Source: Amaranthus tricolor
Taxonomy: Eukaryota; Streptophyta; Magnoliopsida; Caryophyllales; Amaranthaceae
Reading direction: 5' to 3'
NCBI RefSeq assembly: GCF_026212465.1
Contig: NC_080052.1
Location: forward strand, 11,404,166 to 11,468,165
DNA length: 64,000 bases
Below the pieces are notes generated by a model. It saw only the letters and a list, made by a program, of their open reading frames with translations, was not told where the DNA came from and searched no databases. Shown piece by piece: positions 22,801 to 34,926 of the stretch (positions are counted from its first letter, which is position 1; each line of letters begins with the position of its first letter). The translations under genes and the position numbers were made by a program.

Positions 22801-23356
22801 GTTCATTCACCGTAACAATTTGTATACATGCGCATTGCCGACCAAAAAAAAACCCAGAGCATTCCAAAGCTCGTAAACTCGCAACCGAGACCCCTCTTTC
22901 GAGCCTTCTTCTTCCCAAATACTGTTTTTCACCCTCCCGGTATTGTCCCATTCCCAAAAGAGTCCGCCGTCTGTAAAAGCAAGGTGAACTCGCAACAAAA
23001 AAAAGACAAAATGTTTATGAAATCCGCGCAACACTTGGAATTCAAGAGGCCATCCATGCCAGGCACGCTTCCGCGGGGAGTTCCGACGGGTCCGGTGCAA
23101 TTTCCGCTTACACGAACGCACCGATGCACGCCTCTTTCGAACAATTCGTTCGTATGCGCATCGACCCGCGTCAACGGGTCCTTACCTTCGAGTGCCCGTA
23201 AATTCGAGGTCGGGACCCGGTTGCGAGTTATATTTTTATAAATAAAATTACTTCCAAAGAGTATATTACTATAATCACCGAAATTCCTTTTGCTCAAGTG
23301 GAGCGGAAAGAATTCGCAAATGAAAACGATAAAAAAAAAAAAAAAGAAGGGAAAAA

Positions 23357-23475
23357 GGGGTGCAACACGAGGACTTCCCAGGAGGTCACCCATCCTAGTA
23401 CTACTCTCGCCCAAGCACGCTTAGCTGCGGAGTTCTGATGGGATCCGGTGCATTAGTGCTGGTATGATCGCACCC
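23357..23475 (-). rRNA. 5S rRNA gene, copy 35
   Basis: C52 form. T-run T15. Relic at 23701-23797, EcoRI site present. Confidence 0.97.
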
Positions 23476-24029
23476 GTTCATTCACCGTAACAATTTGTAT
23501 ACATGCGCATTGCCGACCAAAAAAAAACCCAGAGCATTCCAAAGCTCGTAAACTCGCAACCGAGACCCCTCTTTCGAGCCTTCTTCTTCCCAAATACTGT
23601 TTTTCACCCTCCCGGTATTGTCCCATTCCCAAAAGAGTCCGCCGTCTGTAAAAGCAAGGTGAACTCGCAACAAAAAAAAGACAAAATGTTTATGAAATCC
23701 GCGCAACACTTGGAATTCAAGAGGCCATCCATGCCAGGCACGCTTCCGCGGGGAGTTCCGACGGGTCCGGTGCAATTTCCGCTTACACGAACGCACCGAT
23801 GCACGCCTCTTTCGAACAATTCGTTCGTATGCGCATCGACCCGCGTCAACGGGTCCTTACCTTCGAGTGCCCGTAAATTCGAGGTCGGGACCCGGTTGCG
23901 AGTTATATTTTTATAAATAAAATTACTTCCAAAGAGTATATTACTATAATCACCGAAATTCCTTTTGCTCAAGTGGAGCGGAAAGAATTCGCAAATGAAA
24001 ACGATAAAAAAAAAAAAAGAAGGGAAAAA

Positions 24030-24148
24030 GGGGTGCAACACGAGGACTTCCCAGGAGGTCACCCATCCTAGTACTACTCTCGCCCAAGCACGCTTAACTG
24101 CGGAGTTCTGATGGGATCCGGTGCATTAGTGCTGGTATGATCGCACCC
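24030..24148 (-). rRNA. 5S rRNA gene, copy 36
   Basis: U52 form. T-run T13. Relic at 24374-24470, EcoRI site present. Confidence 0.97.
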
Positions 24149-24703
24149 GTTCATTCACCGTAACAATTTGTATACATGCGCATTGCCGACCAAAAAAAAA
24201 CCCAGAGCATTCCAAAGCTCGTAAACTCGCAACCGAGACCCCTCTTTCGAGCCTTCTTCTTCCCAAATACTGTTTTTCACCCTCCCGGTATTGTCCCATT
24301 CCCAAAAGAGTCCGCCGTCTGTAAAAGCAAGGTGAACTCGCAACAAAAAAAAGACAAAATGTTTATGAAATCCGCGCAACACTTGGAATTCAAGAGGCCA
24401 TCCATGCCAGGCACGCTTCCGCGGGGAGTTCCGACGGGTCCGGTGCAATTTCCGCTTACACGAACGCACCGATGCACGCCTCTTTCGAACAATTCGTTCG
24501 TATGCGCATCGACCCGCGTCAACGGGTCCTTACCTTCGAGTGCCCGTAAATTCGAGGTCGGGACCCGGTTGCGAGTTATATTTTTATAAATAAAATTACT
24601 TCCAAAGAGTATATTACTATAATCACCGAAATTCCTTTTGCTCAAGTGGAGCGGAAAGAATTCGCAAATGAAAACGATAAAAAAAAAAAAAAGAAGGGAA
24701 AAA

Positions 24704-24822
24704 GGGGTGCAACACGAGGACTTCCCAGGAGGTCACCCATCCTAGTACTACTCTCGCCCAAGCACGCTTAACTGCGGAGTTCTGATGGGATCCGGTGCAT
24801 TAGTGCTGGTATGATCGCACCC
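24704..24822 (-). rRNA. 5S rRNA gene, copy 37
   Basis: U52 form. T-run T14. Relic at 25048-25144, EcoRI site present. Confidence 0.97.
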
Positions 24823-25377
24823 GTTCATTCACCGTAACAATTTGTATACATGCGCATTGCCGACCAAAAAAAAACCCAGAGCATTCCAAAGCTCGTAAAC
24901 TCGCAACCGAGACCCCTCTTTCGAGCCTTCTTCTTCCCAAATACTGTTTTTCACCCTCCCGGTATTGTCCCATTCCCAAAAGAGTCCGCCGTCTGTAAAA
25001 GCAAGGTGAACTCGCAACAAAAAAAAGACAAAATGTTTATGAAATCCGCGCAACACTTGGAATTCAAGAGGCCATCCATGCCAGGCACGCTTCCGCGGGG
25101 AGTTCCGACGGGTCCGGTGCAATTTCCGCTTACACGAACGCACCGATGCACGCCTCTTTCGAACAATTCGTTCGTATGCGCATCGACCCGCGTCAACGGG
25201 TCCTTACCTTCGAGTGCCCGTAAATTCGAGGTCGGGACCCGGTTGCGAGTTATATTTTTATAAATAAAATTACTTCCAAAGAGTATATTACTATAATCAC
25301 CGAAATTCCTTTTGCTCAAGTGGAGCGGAAAGAATTCGCAAATGAAAACGATAAAAAAAAAAAAAAGAAGGGAAAAA

Positions 25378-25496
25378 GGGGTGCAACACGAGGACTTCCC
25401 AGGAGGTCACCCATCCTAGTACTACTCTCGCCCAAGCACGCTTAGCTGCGGAGTTCTGATGGGATCCGGTGCATTAGTGCTGGTATGATCGCACCC
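25378..25496 (-). rRNA. 5S rRNA gene, copy 38
   Basis: C52 form. T-run T14. Relic at 25722-25818, EcoRI site present. First of six identical-looking 674-bp units. Confidence 0.97.
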
Positions 25497-26051
25497 GTTC
25501 ATTCACCGTAACAATTTGTATACATGCGCATTGCCGACCAAAAAAAAACCCAGAGCATTCCAAAGCTCGTAAACTCGCAACCGAGACCCCTCTTTCGAGC
25601 CTTCTTCTTCCCAAATACTGTTTTTCACCCTCCCGGTATTGTCCCATTCCCAAAAGAGTCCGCCGTCTGTAAAAGCAAGGTGAACTCGCAACAAAAAAAA
25701 GACAAAATGTTTATGAAATCCGCGCAACACTTGGAATTCAAGAGGCCATCCATGCCAGGCACGCTTCCGCGGGGAGTTCCGACGGGTCCGGTGCAATTTC
25801 CGCTTACACGAACGCACCGATGCACGCCTCTTTCGAACAATTCGTTCGTATGCGCATCGACCCGCGTCAACGGGTCCTTACCTTCGAGTGCCCGTAAATT
25901 CGAGGTCGGGACCCGGTTGCGAGTTATATTTTTATAAATAAAATTACTTCCAAAGAGTATATTACTATAATCACCGAAATTCCTTTTGCTCAAGTGGAGC
26001 GGAAAGAATTCGCAAATGAAAACGATAAAAAAAAAAAAAAGAAGGGAAAAA

Positions 26052-26170
26052 GGGGTGCAACACGAGGACTTCCCAGGAGGTCACCCATCCTAGTACTACT
26101 CTCGCCCAAGCACGCTTAGCTGCGGAGTTCTGATGGGATCCGGTGCATTAGTGCTGGTATGATCGCACCC
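26052..26170 (-). rRNA. 5S rRNA gene, copy 39
   Basis: C52 form. T-run T14. Relic at 26396-26492, EcoRI site present. Confidence 0.97.
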
Positions 26171-26725
26171 GTTCATTCACCGTAACAATTTGTATACATG
26201 CGCATTGCCGACCAAAAAAAAACCCAGAGCATTCCAAAGCTCGTAAACTCGCAACCGAGACCCCTCTTTCGAGCCTTCTTCTTCCCAAATACTGTTTTTC
26301 ACCCTCCCGGTATTGTCCCATTCCCAAAAGAGTCCGCCGTCTGTAAAAGCAAGGTGAACTCGCAACAAAAAAAAGACAAAATGTTTATGAAATCCGCGCA
26401 ACACTTGGAATTCAAGAGGCCATCCATGCCAGGCACGCTTCCGCGGGGAGTTCCGACGGGTCCGGTGCAATTTCCGCTTACACGAACGCACCGATGCACG
26501 CCTCTTTCGAACAATTCGTTCGTATGCGCATCGACCCGCGTCAACGGGTCCTTACCTTCGAGTGCCCGTAAATTCGAGGTCGGGACCCGGTTGCGAGTTA
26601 TATTTTTATAAATAAAATTACTTCCAAAGAGTATATTACTATAATCACCGAAATTCCTTTTGCTCAAGTGGAGCGGAAAGAATTCGCAAATGAAAACGAT
26701 AAAAAAAAAAAAAAGAAGGGAAAAA

Positions 26726-26844
26726 GGGGTGCAACACGAGGACTTCCCAGGAGGTCACCCATCCTAGTACTACTCTCGCCCAAGCACGCTTAGCTGCGGA
26801 GTTCTGATGGGATCCGGTGCATTAGTGCTGGTATGATCGCACCC
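26726..26844 (-). rRNA. 5S rRNA gene, copy 40
   Basis: C52 form. T-run T14. Relic at 27070-27166, EcoRI site present. Confidence 0.97.
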
Positions 26845-27399
26845 GTTCATTCACCGTAACAATTTGTATACATGCGCATTGCCGACCAAAAAAAAACCCA
26901 GAGCATTCCAAAGCTCGTAAACTCGCAACCGAGACCCCTCTTTCGAGCCTTCTTCTTCCCAAATACTGTTTTTCACCCTCCCGGTATTGTCCCATTCCCA
27001 AAAGAGTCCGCCGTCTGTAAAAGCAAGGTGAACTCGCAACAAAAAAAAGACAAAATGTTTATGAAATCCGCGCAACACTTGGAATTCAAGAGGCCATCCA
27101 TGCCAGGCACGCTTCCGCGGGGAGTTCCGACGGGTCCGGTGCAATTTCCGCTTACACGAACGCACCGATGCACGCCTCTTTCGAACAATTCGTTCGTATG
27201 CGCATCGACCCGCGTCAACGGGTCCTTACCTTCGAGTGCCCGTAAATTCGAGGTCGGGACCCGGTTGCGAGTTATATTTTTATAAATAAAATTACTTCCA
27301 AAGAGTATATTACTATAATCACCGAAATTCCTTTTGCTCAAGTGGAGCGGAAAGAATTCGCAAATGAAAACGATAAAAAAAAAAAAAAGAAGGGAAAAA

Positions 27400-27518
27400 G
27401 GGGTGCAACACGAGGACTTCCCAGGAGGTCACCCATCCTAGTACTACTCTCGCCCAAGCACGCTTAGCTGCGGAGTTCTGATGGGATCCGGTGCATTAGT
27501 GCTGGTATGATCGCACCC
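27400..27518 (-). rRNA. 5S rRNA gene, copy 41
   Basis: C52 form. T-run T14. Relic at 27744-27840, EcoRI site present. Confidence 0.97.
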
Positions 27519-28073
27519 GTTCATTCACCGTAACAATTTGTATACATGCGCATTGCCGACCAAAAAAAAACCCAGAGCATTCCAAAGCTCGTAAACTCGC
27601 AACCGAGACCCCTCTTTCGAGCCTTCTTCTTCCCAAATACTGTTTTTCACCCTCCCGGTATTGTCCCATTCCCAAAAGAGTCCGCCGTCTGTAAAAGCAA
27701 GGTGAACTCGCAACAAAAAAAAGACAAAATGTTTATGAAATCCGCGCAACACTTGGAATTCAAGAGGCCATCCATGCCAGGCACGCTTCCGCGGGGAGTT
27801 CCGACGGGTCCGGTGCAATTTCCGCTTACACGAACGCACCGATGCACGCCTCTTTCGAACAATTCGTTCGTATGCGCATCGACCCGCGTCAACGGGTCCT
27901 TACCTTCGAGTGCCCGTAAATTCGAGGTCGGGACCCGGTTGCGAGTTATATTTTTATAAATAAAATTACTTCCAAAGAGTATATTACTATAATCACCGAA
28001 ATTCCTTTTGCTCAAGTGGAGCGGAAAGAATTCGCAAATGAAAACGATAAAAAAAAAAAAAAGAAGGGAAAAA

Positions 28074-28192
28074 GGGGTGCAACACGAGGACTTCCCAGGA
28101 GGTCACCCATCCTAGTACTACTCTCGCCCAAGCACGCTTAGCTGCGGAGTTCTGATGGGATCCGGTGCATTAGTGCTGGTATGATCGCACCC
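28074..28192 (-). rRNA. 5S rRNA gene, copy 42
   Basis: C52 form. T-run T14. Relic at 28418-28514, EcoRI site present. Confidence 0.97.
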
Positions 28193-28747
28193 GTTCATTC
28201 ACCGTAACAATTTGTATACATGCGCATTGCCGACCAAAAAAAAACCCAGAGCATTCCAAAGCTCGTAAACTCGCAACCGAGACCCCTCTTTCGAGCCTTC
28301 TTCTTCCCAAATACTGTTTTTCACCCTCCCGGTATTGTCCCATTCCCAAAAGAGTCCGCCGTCTGTAAAAGCAAGGTGAACTCGCAACAAAAAAAAGACA
28401 AAATGTTTATGAAATCCGCGCAACACTTGGAATTCAAGAGGCCATCCATGCCAGGCACGCTTCCGCGGGGAGTTCCGACGGGTCCGGTGCAATTTCCGCT
28501 TACACGAACGCACCGATGCACGCCTCTTTCGAACAATTCGTTCGTATGCGCATCGACCCGCGTCAACGGGTCCTTACCTTCGAGTGCCCGTAAATTCGAG
28601 GTCGGGACCCGGTTGCGAGTTATATTTTTATAAATAAAATTACTTCCAAAGAGTATATTACTATAATCACCGAAATTCCTTTTGCTCAAGTGGAGCGGAA
28701 AGAATTCGCAAATGAAAACGATAAAAAAAAAAAAAAGAAGGGAAAAA

Positions 28748-28866
28748 GGGGTGCAACACGAGGACTTCCCAGGAGGTCACCCATCCTAGTACTACTCTCG
28801 CCCAAGCACGCTTAGCTGCGGAGTTCTGATGGGATCCGGTGCATTAGTGCTGGTATGATCGCACCC
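28748..28866 (-). rRNA. 5S rRNA gene, copy 43
   Basis: C52 form. T-run T14. Relic at 29092-29188, EcoRI site present; last relic in the window with that site. Confidence 0.97.
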
Positions 28867-29421
28867 GTTCATTCACCGTAACAATTTGTATACATGCGCA
28901 TTGCCGACCAAAAAAAAACCCAGAGCATTCCAAAGCTCGTAAACTCGCAACCGAGACCCCTCTTTCGAGCCTTCTTCTTCCCAAATACTGTTTTTCACCC
29001 TCCCGGTATTGTCCCATTCCCAAAAGAGTCCGCCGTCTGTAAAAGCAAGGTGAACTCGCAACAAAAAAAAGACAAAATGTTTATGAAATCCGCGCAACAC
29101 TTGGAATTCAAGAGGCCATCCATGCCAGGCACGCTTCCGCGGGGAGTTCCGACGGGTCCGGTGCAATTTCCGCTTACACGAACGCACCGATGCACGCCTC
29201 TTTCGAACAATTCGTTCGTATGCGCATCGACCCGCGTCAACGGGTCCTTACCTTCGAGTGCCCGTAAATTCGAGGTCGGGACCCGGTTGCGAGTTATATT
29301 TTTATAAATAAAATTACTTCCAAAGAGTATATTACTATAATCACCGAAATTCCTTTTGCTCAAGTGGAGCGGAAAGAATTCGCAAATGAAAACGATAAAA
29401 AAAAAAAAAAGAAGGGAAAAA

Positions 29422-29540
29422 GGGGTGCAACACGAGGACTTCCCAGGAGGTCACCCATCCTAGTACTACTCTCGCCCAAGCACGCTTAGCTGCGGAGTTC
29501 TGATGGGATCCGGTGCATTAGTGCTGGTATGATCGCACCC
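29422..29540 (-). rRNA. 5S rRNA gene, copy 44
   Basis: C52 form. T-run T14. Relic at 29766-29862, EcoRI site lost. Confidence 0.97.
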
Positions 29541-30096
29541 GTTCATTCACCGTAACAATTTGTATACATGCGCATTGCCGACCAAAAAAAAACCCAGAGC
29601 ATTCCAAAGCTCGTAAACTCGCAACCGAGACCCCTCTTTCGAGCCTTCTTCTTCCCAAATACTGTTTTTCACCCTCCCGGTATTGTCCCATTCCCAAAAG
29701 AGTCCGCCGTCTGTAAAAGCAAGGTGAACTCGCAACAAAAAAAAGACAAAATGTTTATGAAATCCGCGCAACACTTGGAAATCAAGAGGCCATCCATGCC
29801 AGGCACGCTTCCGCGGGGAGTTCCGACGGGTCCGGTGCAATTTCCGCTTACACGAACGCACCGATGCACGCCTCTTTCGAACAATTCGTTCGTATGCGCA
29901 TCGACCCGCGTCAACGGGTCCTTACCTTCGAGTGCCCGTAAATTCGAGGTCGGGACCCGGTTGCGAGTTATATTTTTATAAATAAAATTACTTCCAAAGA
30001 GTATATTACTATAATCACCGAAATTCCTTTTGCTCAAGTGGAGCGGAAAGAATTCGCAAATGAAAACGATAAAAAAAAAAAAAAAGAAGGGAAAAA

Positions 30097-30215
30097 GGGG
30101 TGCAACACGAGGACTTCCCAGGAGGTCACCCATCCTAGTACTACTCTCGCCCAAGCACGCTTAGCTGCGGAGTTCTGATGGGATCCGGTGCATTAGTGCT
30201 GGTATGATCGCACCC
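30097..30215 (-). rRNA. 5S rRNA gene, copy 45 (hybrid unit)
   Basis: C52 form, the last one in the window. T-run T15. Relic at 30441-30537, EcoRI site lost. From 30628 on, its spacer switches to the right-hand haplotype (A at 30628, A at 30681, G at 30700). A private C at 30725 destroys the second EcoRI site as well. Confidence 0.97.
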
Positions 30216-30768
30216 GTTCATTCACCGTAACAATTTGTATACATGCGCATTGCCGACCAAAAAAAAACCCAGAGCATTCCAAAGCTCGTAAACTCGCAAC
30301 CGAGACCCCTCTTTCGAGCCTTCTTCTTCCCAAATACTGTTTTTCACCCTCCCGGTATTGTCCCATTCCCAAAAGAGTCCGCCGTCTGTAAAAGCAAGGT
30401 GAACTCGCAACAAAAAAAAGACAAAATGTTTATGAAATCCGCGCAACACTTGGAAATCAAGAGGCCATCCATGCCAGGCACGCTTCCGCGGGGAGTTCCG
30501 ACGGGTCCGGTGCAATTTCCGCTTACACGAACGCACCGATGCACGCCTCTTTCGAACAATTCGTTCGTATGCGCATCGACCCGCGTCAACGGGTCCTTAC
30601 CTTCGAGTGCCCGTAAATTCGAGGTCGAGACCCGGTTGCGAGTTATATTTTTATAAATAAAATTACTTCCAAAGAGTATAATACTATAATCACCGAAATG
30701 CCTTTTGCTCAAGTGGAGCGGAAACAATTCGCAAATGAAAACGATAAAAAAAAAAAAGAAGGGAAAAA
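30097..30768 (-). other. Hybrid unit at the junction of two array domains (unit 45)
   Basis: The gene carries the left-domain C52 allele, while the spacer from 30628 on carries the right-domain markers and a 12-base A-run. The crossover therefore lies between 30164 and 30628. Confidence 0.75.
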
Positions 30769-30887
30769 GGGGTGCAACACGAGGACTTCCCAGGAGGTCA
30801 CCCATCCTAGTACTACTCTCGCTCAAGCACGCTTAACTGCGGAGTTCTGATGGGATCCGGTGCATTAGTGCTGGTATGATCGCACCC
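30769..30887 (-). rRNA. 5S rRNA gene, copy 46 (G65A variant)
   Basis: U52 form with G65A (30823), between A-box and IE. T-run T12. Relic at 31113-31209, EcoRI site lost. Spacer shares A at 31300 with unit 45. Confidence 0.95.
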
Positions 30888-31440
30888 GTTCATTCACCGT
30901 AACAATTTGTATACATGCGCATTGCCGACCAAAAAAAAACCCAGAGCATTCCAAAGCTCGTAAACTCGCAACCGAGACCCCTCTTTCGAGCCTTCTTCTT
31001 CCCAAATACTGTTTTTCACCCTCCCGGTATTGTCCCATTCCCAAAAGAGTCCGCCGTCTGTAAAAGCAAGGTGAACTCGCAACAAAAAAAAGACAAAATG
31101 TTTATGAAATCCGCGCAACACTTGGAAATCAAGAGGCCATCCATGCCAGGCACGCTTCCGCGGGGAGTTCCGACGGGTCCGGTGCAATTTCCGCTTACAC
31201 GAACGCACCGATGCACGCCTCTTTCGAACAATTCGTTCGTATGCGCATCGACCCGCGTCAACGGGTCCTTACCTTCGAGTGCCCGTAAATTCGAGGTCGA
31301 GACCCGGTTGCGAGTTATATTTTTATAAATAAAATTACTTCCAAAGAGTATAATACTATAATCACCGAAATGCCTTTTGCTCAAGTGGAGCGGAAAGAAT
31401 TCGCAAATGAAAACGATAAAAAAAAAAAAGAAGGGAAAAA

Positions 31441-31559
31441 GGGGTGCAACACGAGGACTTCCCAGGAGGTCACCCATCCTAGTACTACTCTCGCTCAAGC
31501 ACGCTTAACTGCGGAGTTCTGATGGGATCCGGTGCATTAGTGCTGGTATGATCGCACCC
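31441..31559 (-). rRNA. 5S rRNA gene, copy 47 (G65A variant)
   Basis: U52 form with G65A (31495). T-run T12. Relic at 31785-31881, EcoRI site lost. First unit of the first three-unit repeat. Confidence 0.95.
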
Positions 31560-32113
31560 GTTCATTCACCGTAACAATTTGTATACATGCGCATTGCCGA
31601 CCAAAAAAAAACCCAGAGCATTCCAAAGCTCGTAAACTCGCAACCGAGACCCCTCTTTCGAGCCTTCTTCTTCCCAAATACTGTTTTTCACCCTCCCGGT
31701 ATTGTCCCATTCCCAAAAGAGTCCGCCGTCTGTAAAAGCAAGGTGAACTCGCAACAAAAAAAAGACAAAATGTTTATGAAATCCGCGCAACACTTGGAAA
31801 TCAAGAGGCCATCCATGCCAGGCACGCTTCCGCGGGGAGTTCCGACGGGTCCGGTGCAATTTCCGCTTACACGAACGCACCGATGCACGCCTCTTTCGAA
31901 CAATTCGTTCGTATGCGCATCGACCCGCGTCAACGGGTCCTTACCTTCGAGTGCCCGTAAATTCGAGGTCGGGACCCGGTTGCGAGTTATATTTTTATAA
32001 ATAAAATTACTTCCAAAGAGTATATTACTATAATCACCGAAATGCCTTTTGCTCAAGTGGAGCGGAAAGAATTCGCAAATGAAAACGATAAAAAAAAAAA
32101 AAGAAGGGAAAAA

Positions 32114-32232
32114 GGGGTGCAACACGAGGACTTCGCAGGAGGCCACCCATCCTAGTACTACTCTCGCCCAAGCACGCTTAACTGCGGAGTTCTGATGGGA
32201 TCCGGTGCATTAGTGCTGGTATGATCGCACCC
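32114..32232 (-). rRNA. 5S rRNA gene, copy 48 (A90G, G98C variant)
   Basis: U52 form with two changes in and beside the C-box: A90G (32143) and G98C (32135). T-run T13. Relic at 32458-32554. Its spacer combines GTATAATAC with GAAATTCC, a mixed haplotype. Possibly a weak or inactive gene. Confidence 0.94.
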
Positions 32233-32787
32233 GTTCATTCACCGTAACAATTTGTATACATGCGCATTGCCGACCAAAAAAAAACCCAGAGCATTCCAAA
32301 GCTCGTAAACTCGCAACCGAGACCCCTCTTTCGAGCCTTCTTCTTCCCAAATACTGTTTTTCACCCTCCCGGTATTGTCCCATTCCCAAAAGAGTCCGCC
32401 GTCTGTAAAAGCAAGGTGAACTCGCAACAAAAAAAAGACAAAATGTTTATGAAATCCGCGCAACACTTGGAAATCAAGAGGCCATCCATGCCAGGCACGC
32501 TTCCGCGGGGAGTTCCGACGGGTCCGGTGCAATTTCCGCTTACACGAACGCACCGATGCACGCCTCTTTCGAACAATTCGTTCGTATGCGCATCGACCCG
32601 CGTCAACGGGTCCTTACCTTCGAGTGCCCGTAAATTCGAGGTCGGGACCCGGTTGCGAGTTATATTTTTATAAATAAAATTACTTCCAAAGAGTATAATA
32701 CTATAATCACCGAAATTCCTTTTGCTCAAGTGGAGCGGAAAGAATTCGCAAATGAAAACGATAAAAAAAAAAAAAAGAAGGGAAAAA

Positions 32788-32906
32788 GGGGTGCAACACG
32801 AGGACTTCCCAGGAGGTCACCCATCCTAGTACTACTCTCGCCCAAGCACGCTTAACTGCGGAGTTCTGATGGGATCCGGTGCATTAGTGCTGGTATGATC
32901 GCACCC
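32788..32906 (-). rRNA. 5S rRNA gene, copy 49
   Basis: Consensus U52 gene. T-run T14. Relic at 33133-33229; first unit with tracts A9/A9. Confidence 0.97.
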
Positions 32907-33460
32907 GTTCATTCACCGTAACAATTTGTATACATGCGCATTGCCGACCAAAAAAAAACCCAGAGCATTCCAAAGCTCGTAAACTCGCAACCGAGACCCC
33001 TCTTTCGAGCCTTCTTCTTCCCAAATACTGTTTTTCACCCTCCCGGTATTGTCCCATTCCCAAAAGAGTCCGCCGTCTGTAAAAGCAAGGTGAACTCGCA
33101 ACAAAAAAAAAGACAAAATGTTTATGAAATCCGCGCAACACTTGGAAATCAAGAGGCCATCCATGCCAGGCACGCTTCCGCGGGGAGTTCCGACGGGTCC
33201 GGTGCAATTTCCGCTTACACGAACGCACCGATGCACGCCTCTTTCGAACAATTCGTTCGTATGCGCATCGACCCGCGTCAACGGGTCCTTACCTTCGAGT
33301 GCCCGTAAATTCGAGGTCGGGACCCGGTTGCGAGTTATATTTTTATAAATAAAATTACTTCCAAAGAGTATAATACTATAATCACCGAAATGCCTTTTGC
33401 TCAAGTGGAGCGGAAAGAATTCGCAAATGAAAACGATAAAAAAAAAAAAGAAGGGAAAAA

Positions 33461-33579
33461 GGGGTGCAACACGAGGACTTCCCAGGAGGTCACCCATCCT
33501 AGTACTACTCTCGCTCAAGCACGCTTAACTGCGGAGTTCTGATGGGATCCGGTGCATTAGTGCTGGTATGATCGCACCC
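33461..33579 (-). rRNA. 5S rRNA gene, copy 50 (G65A variant)
   Basis: U52 form with G65A (33515), counterpart of copy 47. T-run T12. Relic at 33805-33901. Confidence 0.95.
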
Positions 33580-34133
33580 GTTCATTCACCGTAACAATTT
33601 GTATACATGCGCATTGCCGACCAAAAAAAAACCCAGAGCATTCCAAAGCTCGTAAACTCGCAACCGAGACCCCTCTTTCGAGCCTTCTTCTTCCCAAATA
33701 CTGTTTTTCACCCTCCCGGTATTGTCCCATTCCCAAAAGAGTCCGCCGTCTGTAAAAGCAAGGTGAACTCGCAACAAAAAAAAGACAAAATGTTTATGAA
33801 ATCCGCGCAACACTTGGAAATCAAGAGGCCATCCATGCCAGGCACGCTTCCGCGGGGAGTTCCGACGGGTCCGGTGCAATTTCCGCTTACACGAACGCAC
33901 CGATGCACGCCTCTTTCGAACAATTCGTTCGTATGCGCATCGACCCGCGTCAACGGGTCCTTACCTTCGAGTGCCCGTAAATTCGAGGTCGGGACCCGGT
34001 TGCGAGTTATATTTTTATAAATAAAATTACTTCCAAAGAGTATATTACTATAATCACCGAAATGCCTTTTGCTCAAGTGGAGCGGAAAGAATTCGCAAAT
34101 GAAAACGATAAAAAAAAAAAAAGAAGGGAAAAA

Positions 34134-34252
34134 GGGGTGCAACACGAGGACTTCGCAGGAGGCCACCCATCCTAGTACTACTCTCGCCCAAGCACGCTTA
34201 ACTGCGGAGTTCTGATGGGATCCGGTGCATTAGTGCTGGTATGATCGCACCC
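34134..34252 (-). rRNA. 5S rRNA gene, copy 51 (A90G, G98C variant)
   Basis: U52 form with A90G (34163) and G98C (34155), counterpart of copy 48. T-run T13. Relic at 34478-34574. Private G at 34399 in the spacer. Confidence 0.94.
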
Positions 34253-34807
34253 GTTCATTCACCGTAACAATTTGTATACATGCGCATTGCCGACCAAAAA
34301 AAAACCCAGAGCATTCCAAAGCTCGTAAACTCGCAACCGAGACCCCTCTTTCGAGCCTTCTTCTTCCCAAATACTGTTTTTCACCCTCCCGGTATTGTGC
34401 CATTCCCAAAAGAGTCCGCCGTCTGTAAAAGCAAGGTGAACTCGCAACAAAAAAAAGACAAAATGTTTATGAAATCCGCGCAACACTTGGAAATCAAGAG
34501 GCCATCCATGCCAGGCACGCTTCCGCGGGGAGTTCCGACGGGTCCGGTGCAATTTCCGCTTACACGAACGCACCGATGCACGCCTCTTTCGAACAATTCG
34601 TTCGTATGCGCATCGACCCGCGTCAACGGGTCCTTACCTTCGAGTGCCCGTAAATTCGAGGTCGGGACCCGGTTGCGAGTTATATTTTTATAAATAAAAT
34701 TACTTCCAAAGAGTATAATACTATAATCACCGAAATTCCTTTTGCTCAAGTGGAGCGGAAAGAATTCGCAAATGAAAACGATAAAAAAAAAAAAAAGAAG
34801 GGAAAAA

Positions 34808-34926
34808 GGGGTGCAACACGAGGACTTCCCAGGAGGTCACCCATCCTAGTACTACTCTCGCCCAAGCACGCTTAACTGCGGAGTTCTGATGGGATCCGGT
34901 GCATTAGTGCTGGTATGATCGCACCC
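34808..34926 (-). rRNA. 5S rRNA gene, copy 52
   Basis: Consensus U52 gene, counterpart of copy 49. T-run T14. Tracts A9/A9; relic at 35153-35249. Confidence 0.97.

Larger units (their letters stand above)
21335..23356 (-). repeat. Three-unit duplication, right copy (units 32-34)
   Basis: Same length (2022 bp), same allele order and same A-run lengths (14, 13, 15) as units 14-16, 12133 bp away. Confidence 0.8.
25378..29421 (-). repeat. Six apparently identical units (38-43)
   Basis: Six consecutive 674-bp units share C52, the EcoRI-positive relic and a 14-base A-run. I saw no difference among them. Confidence 0.8.
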
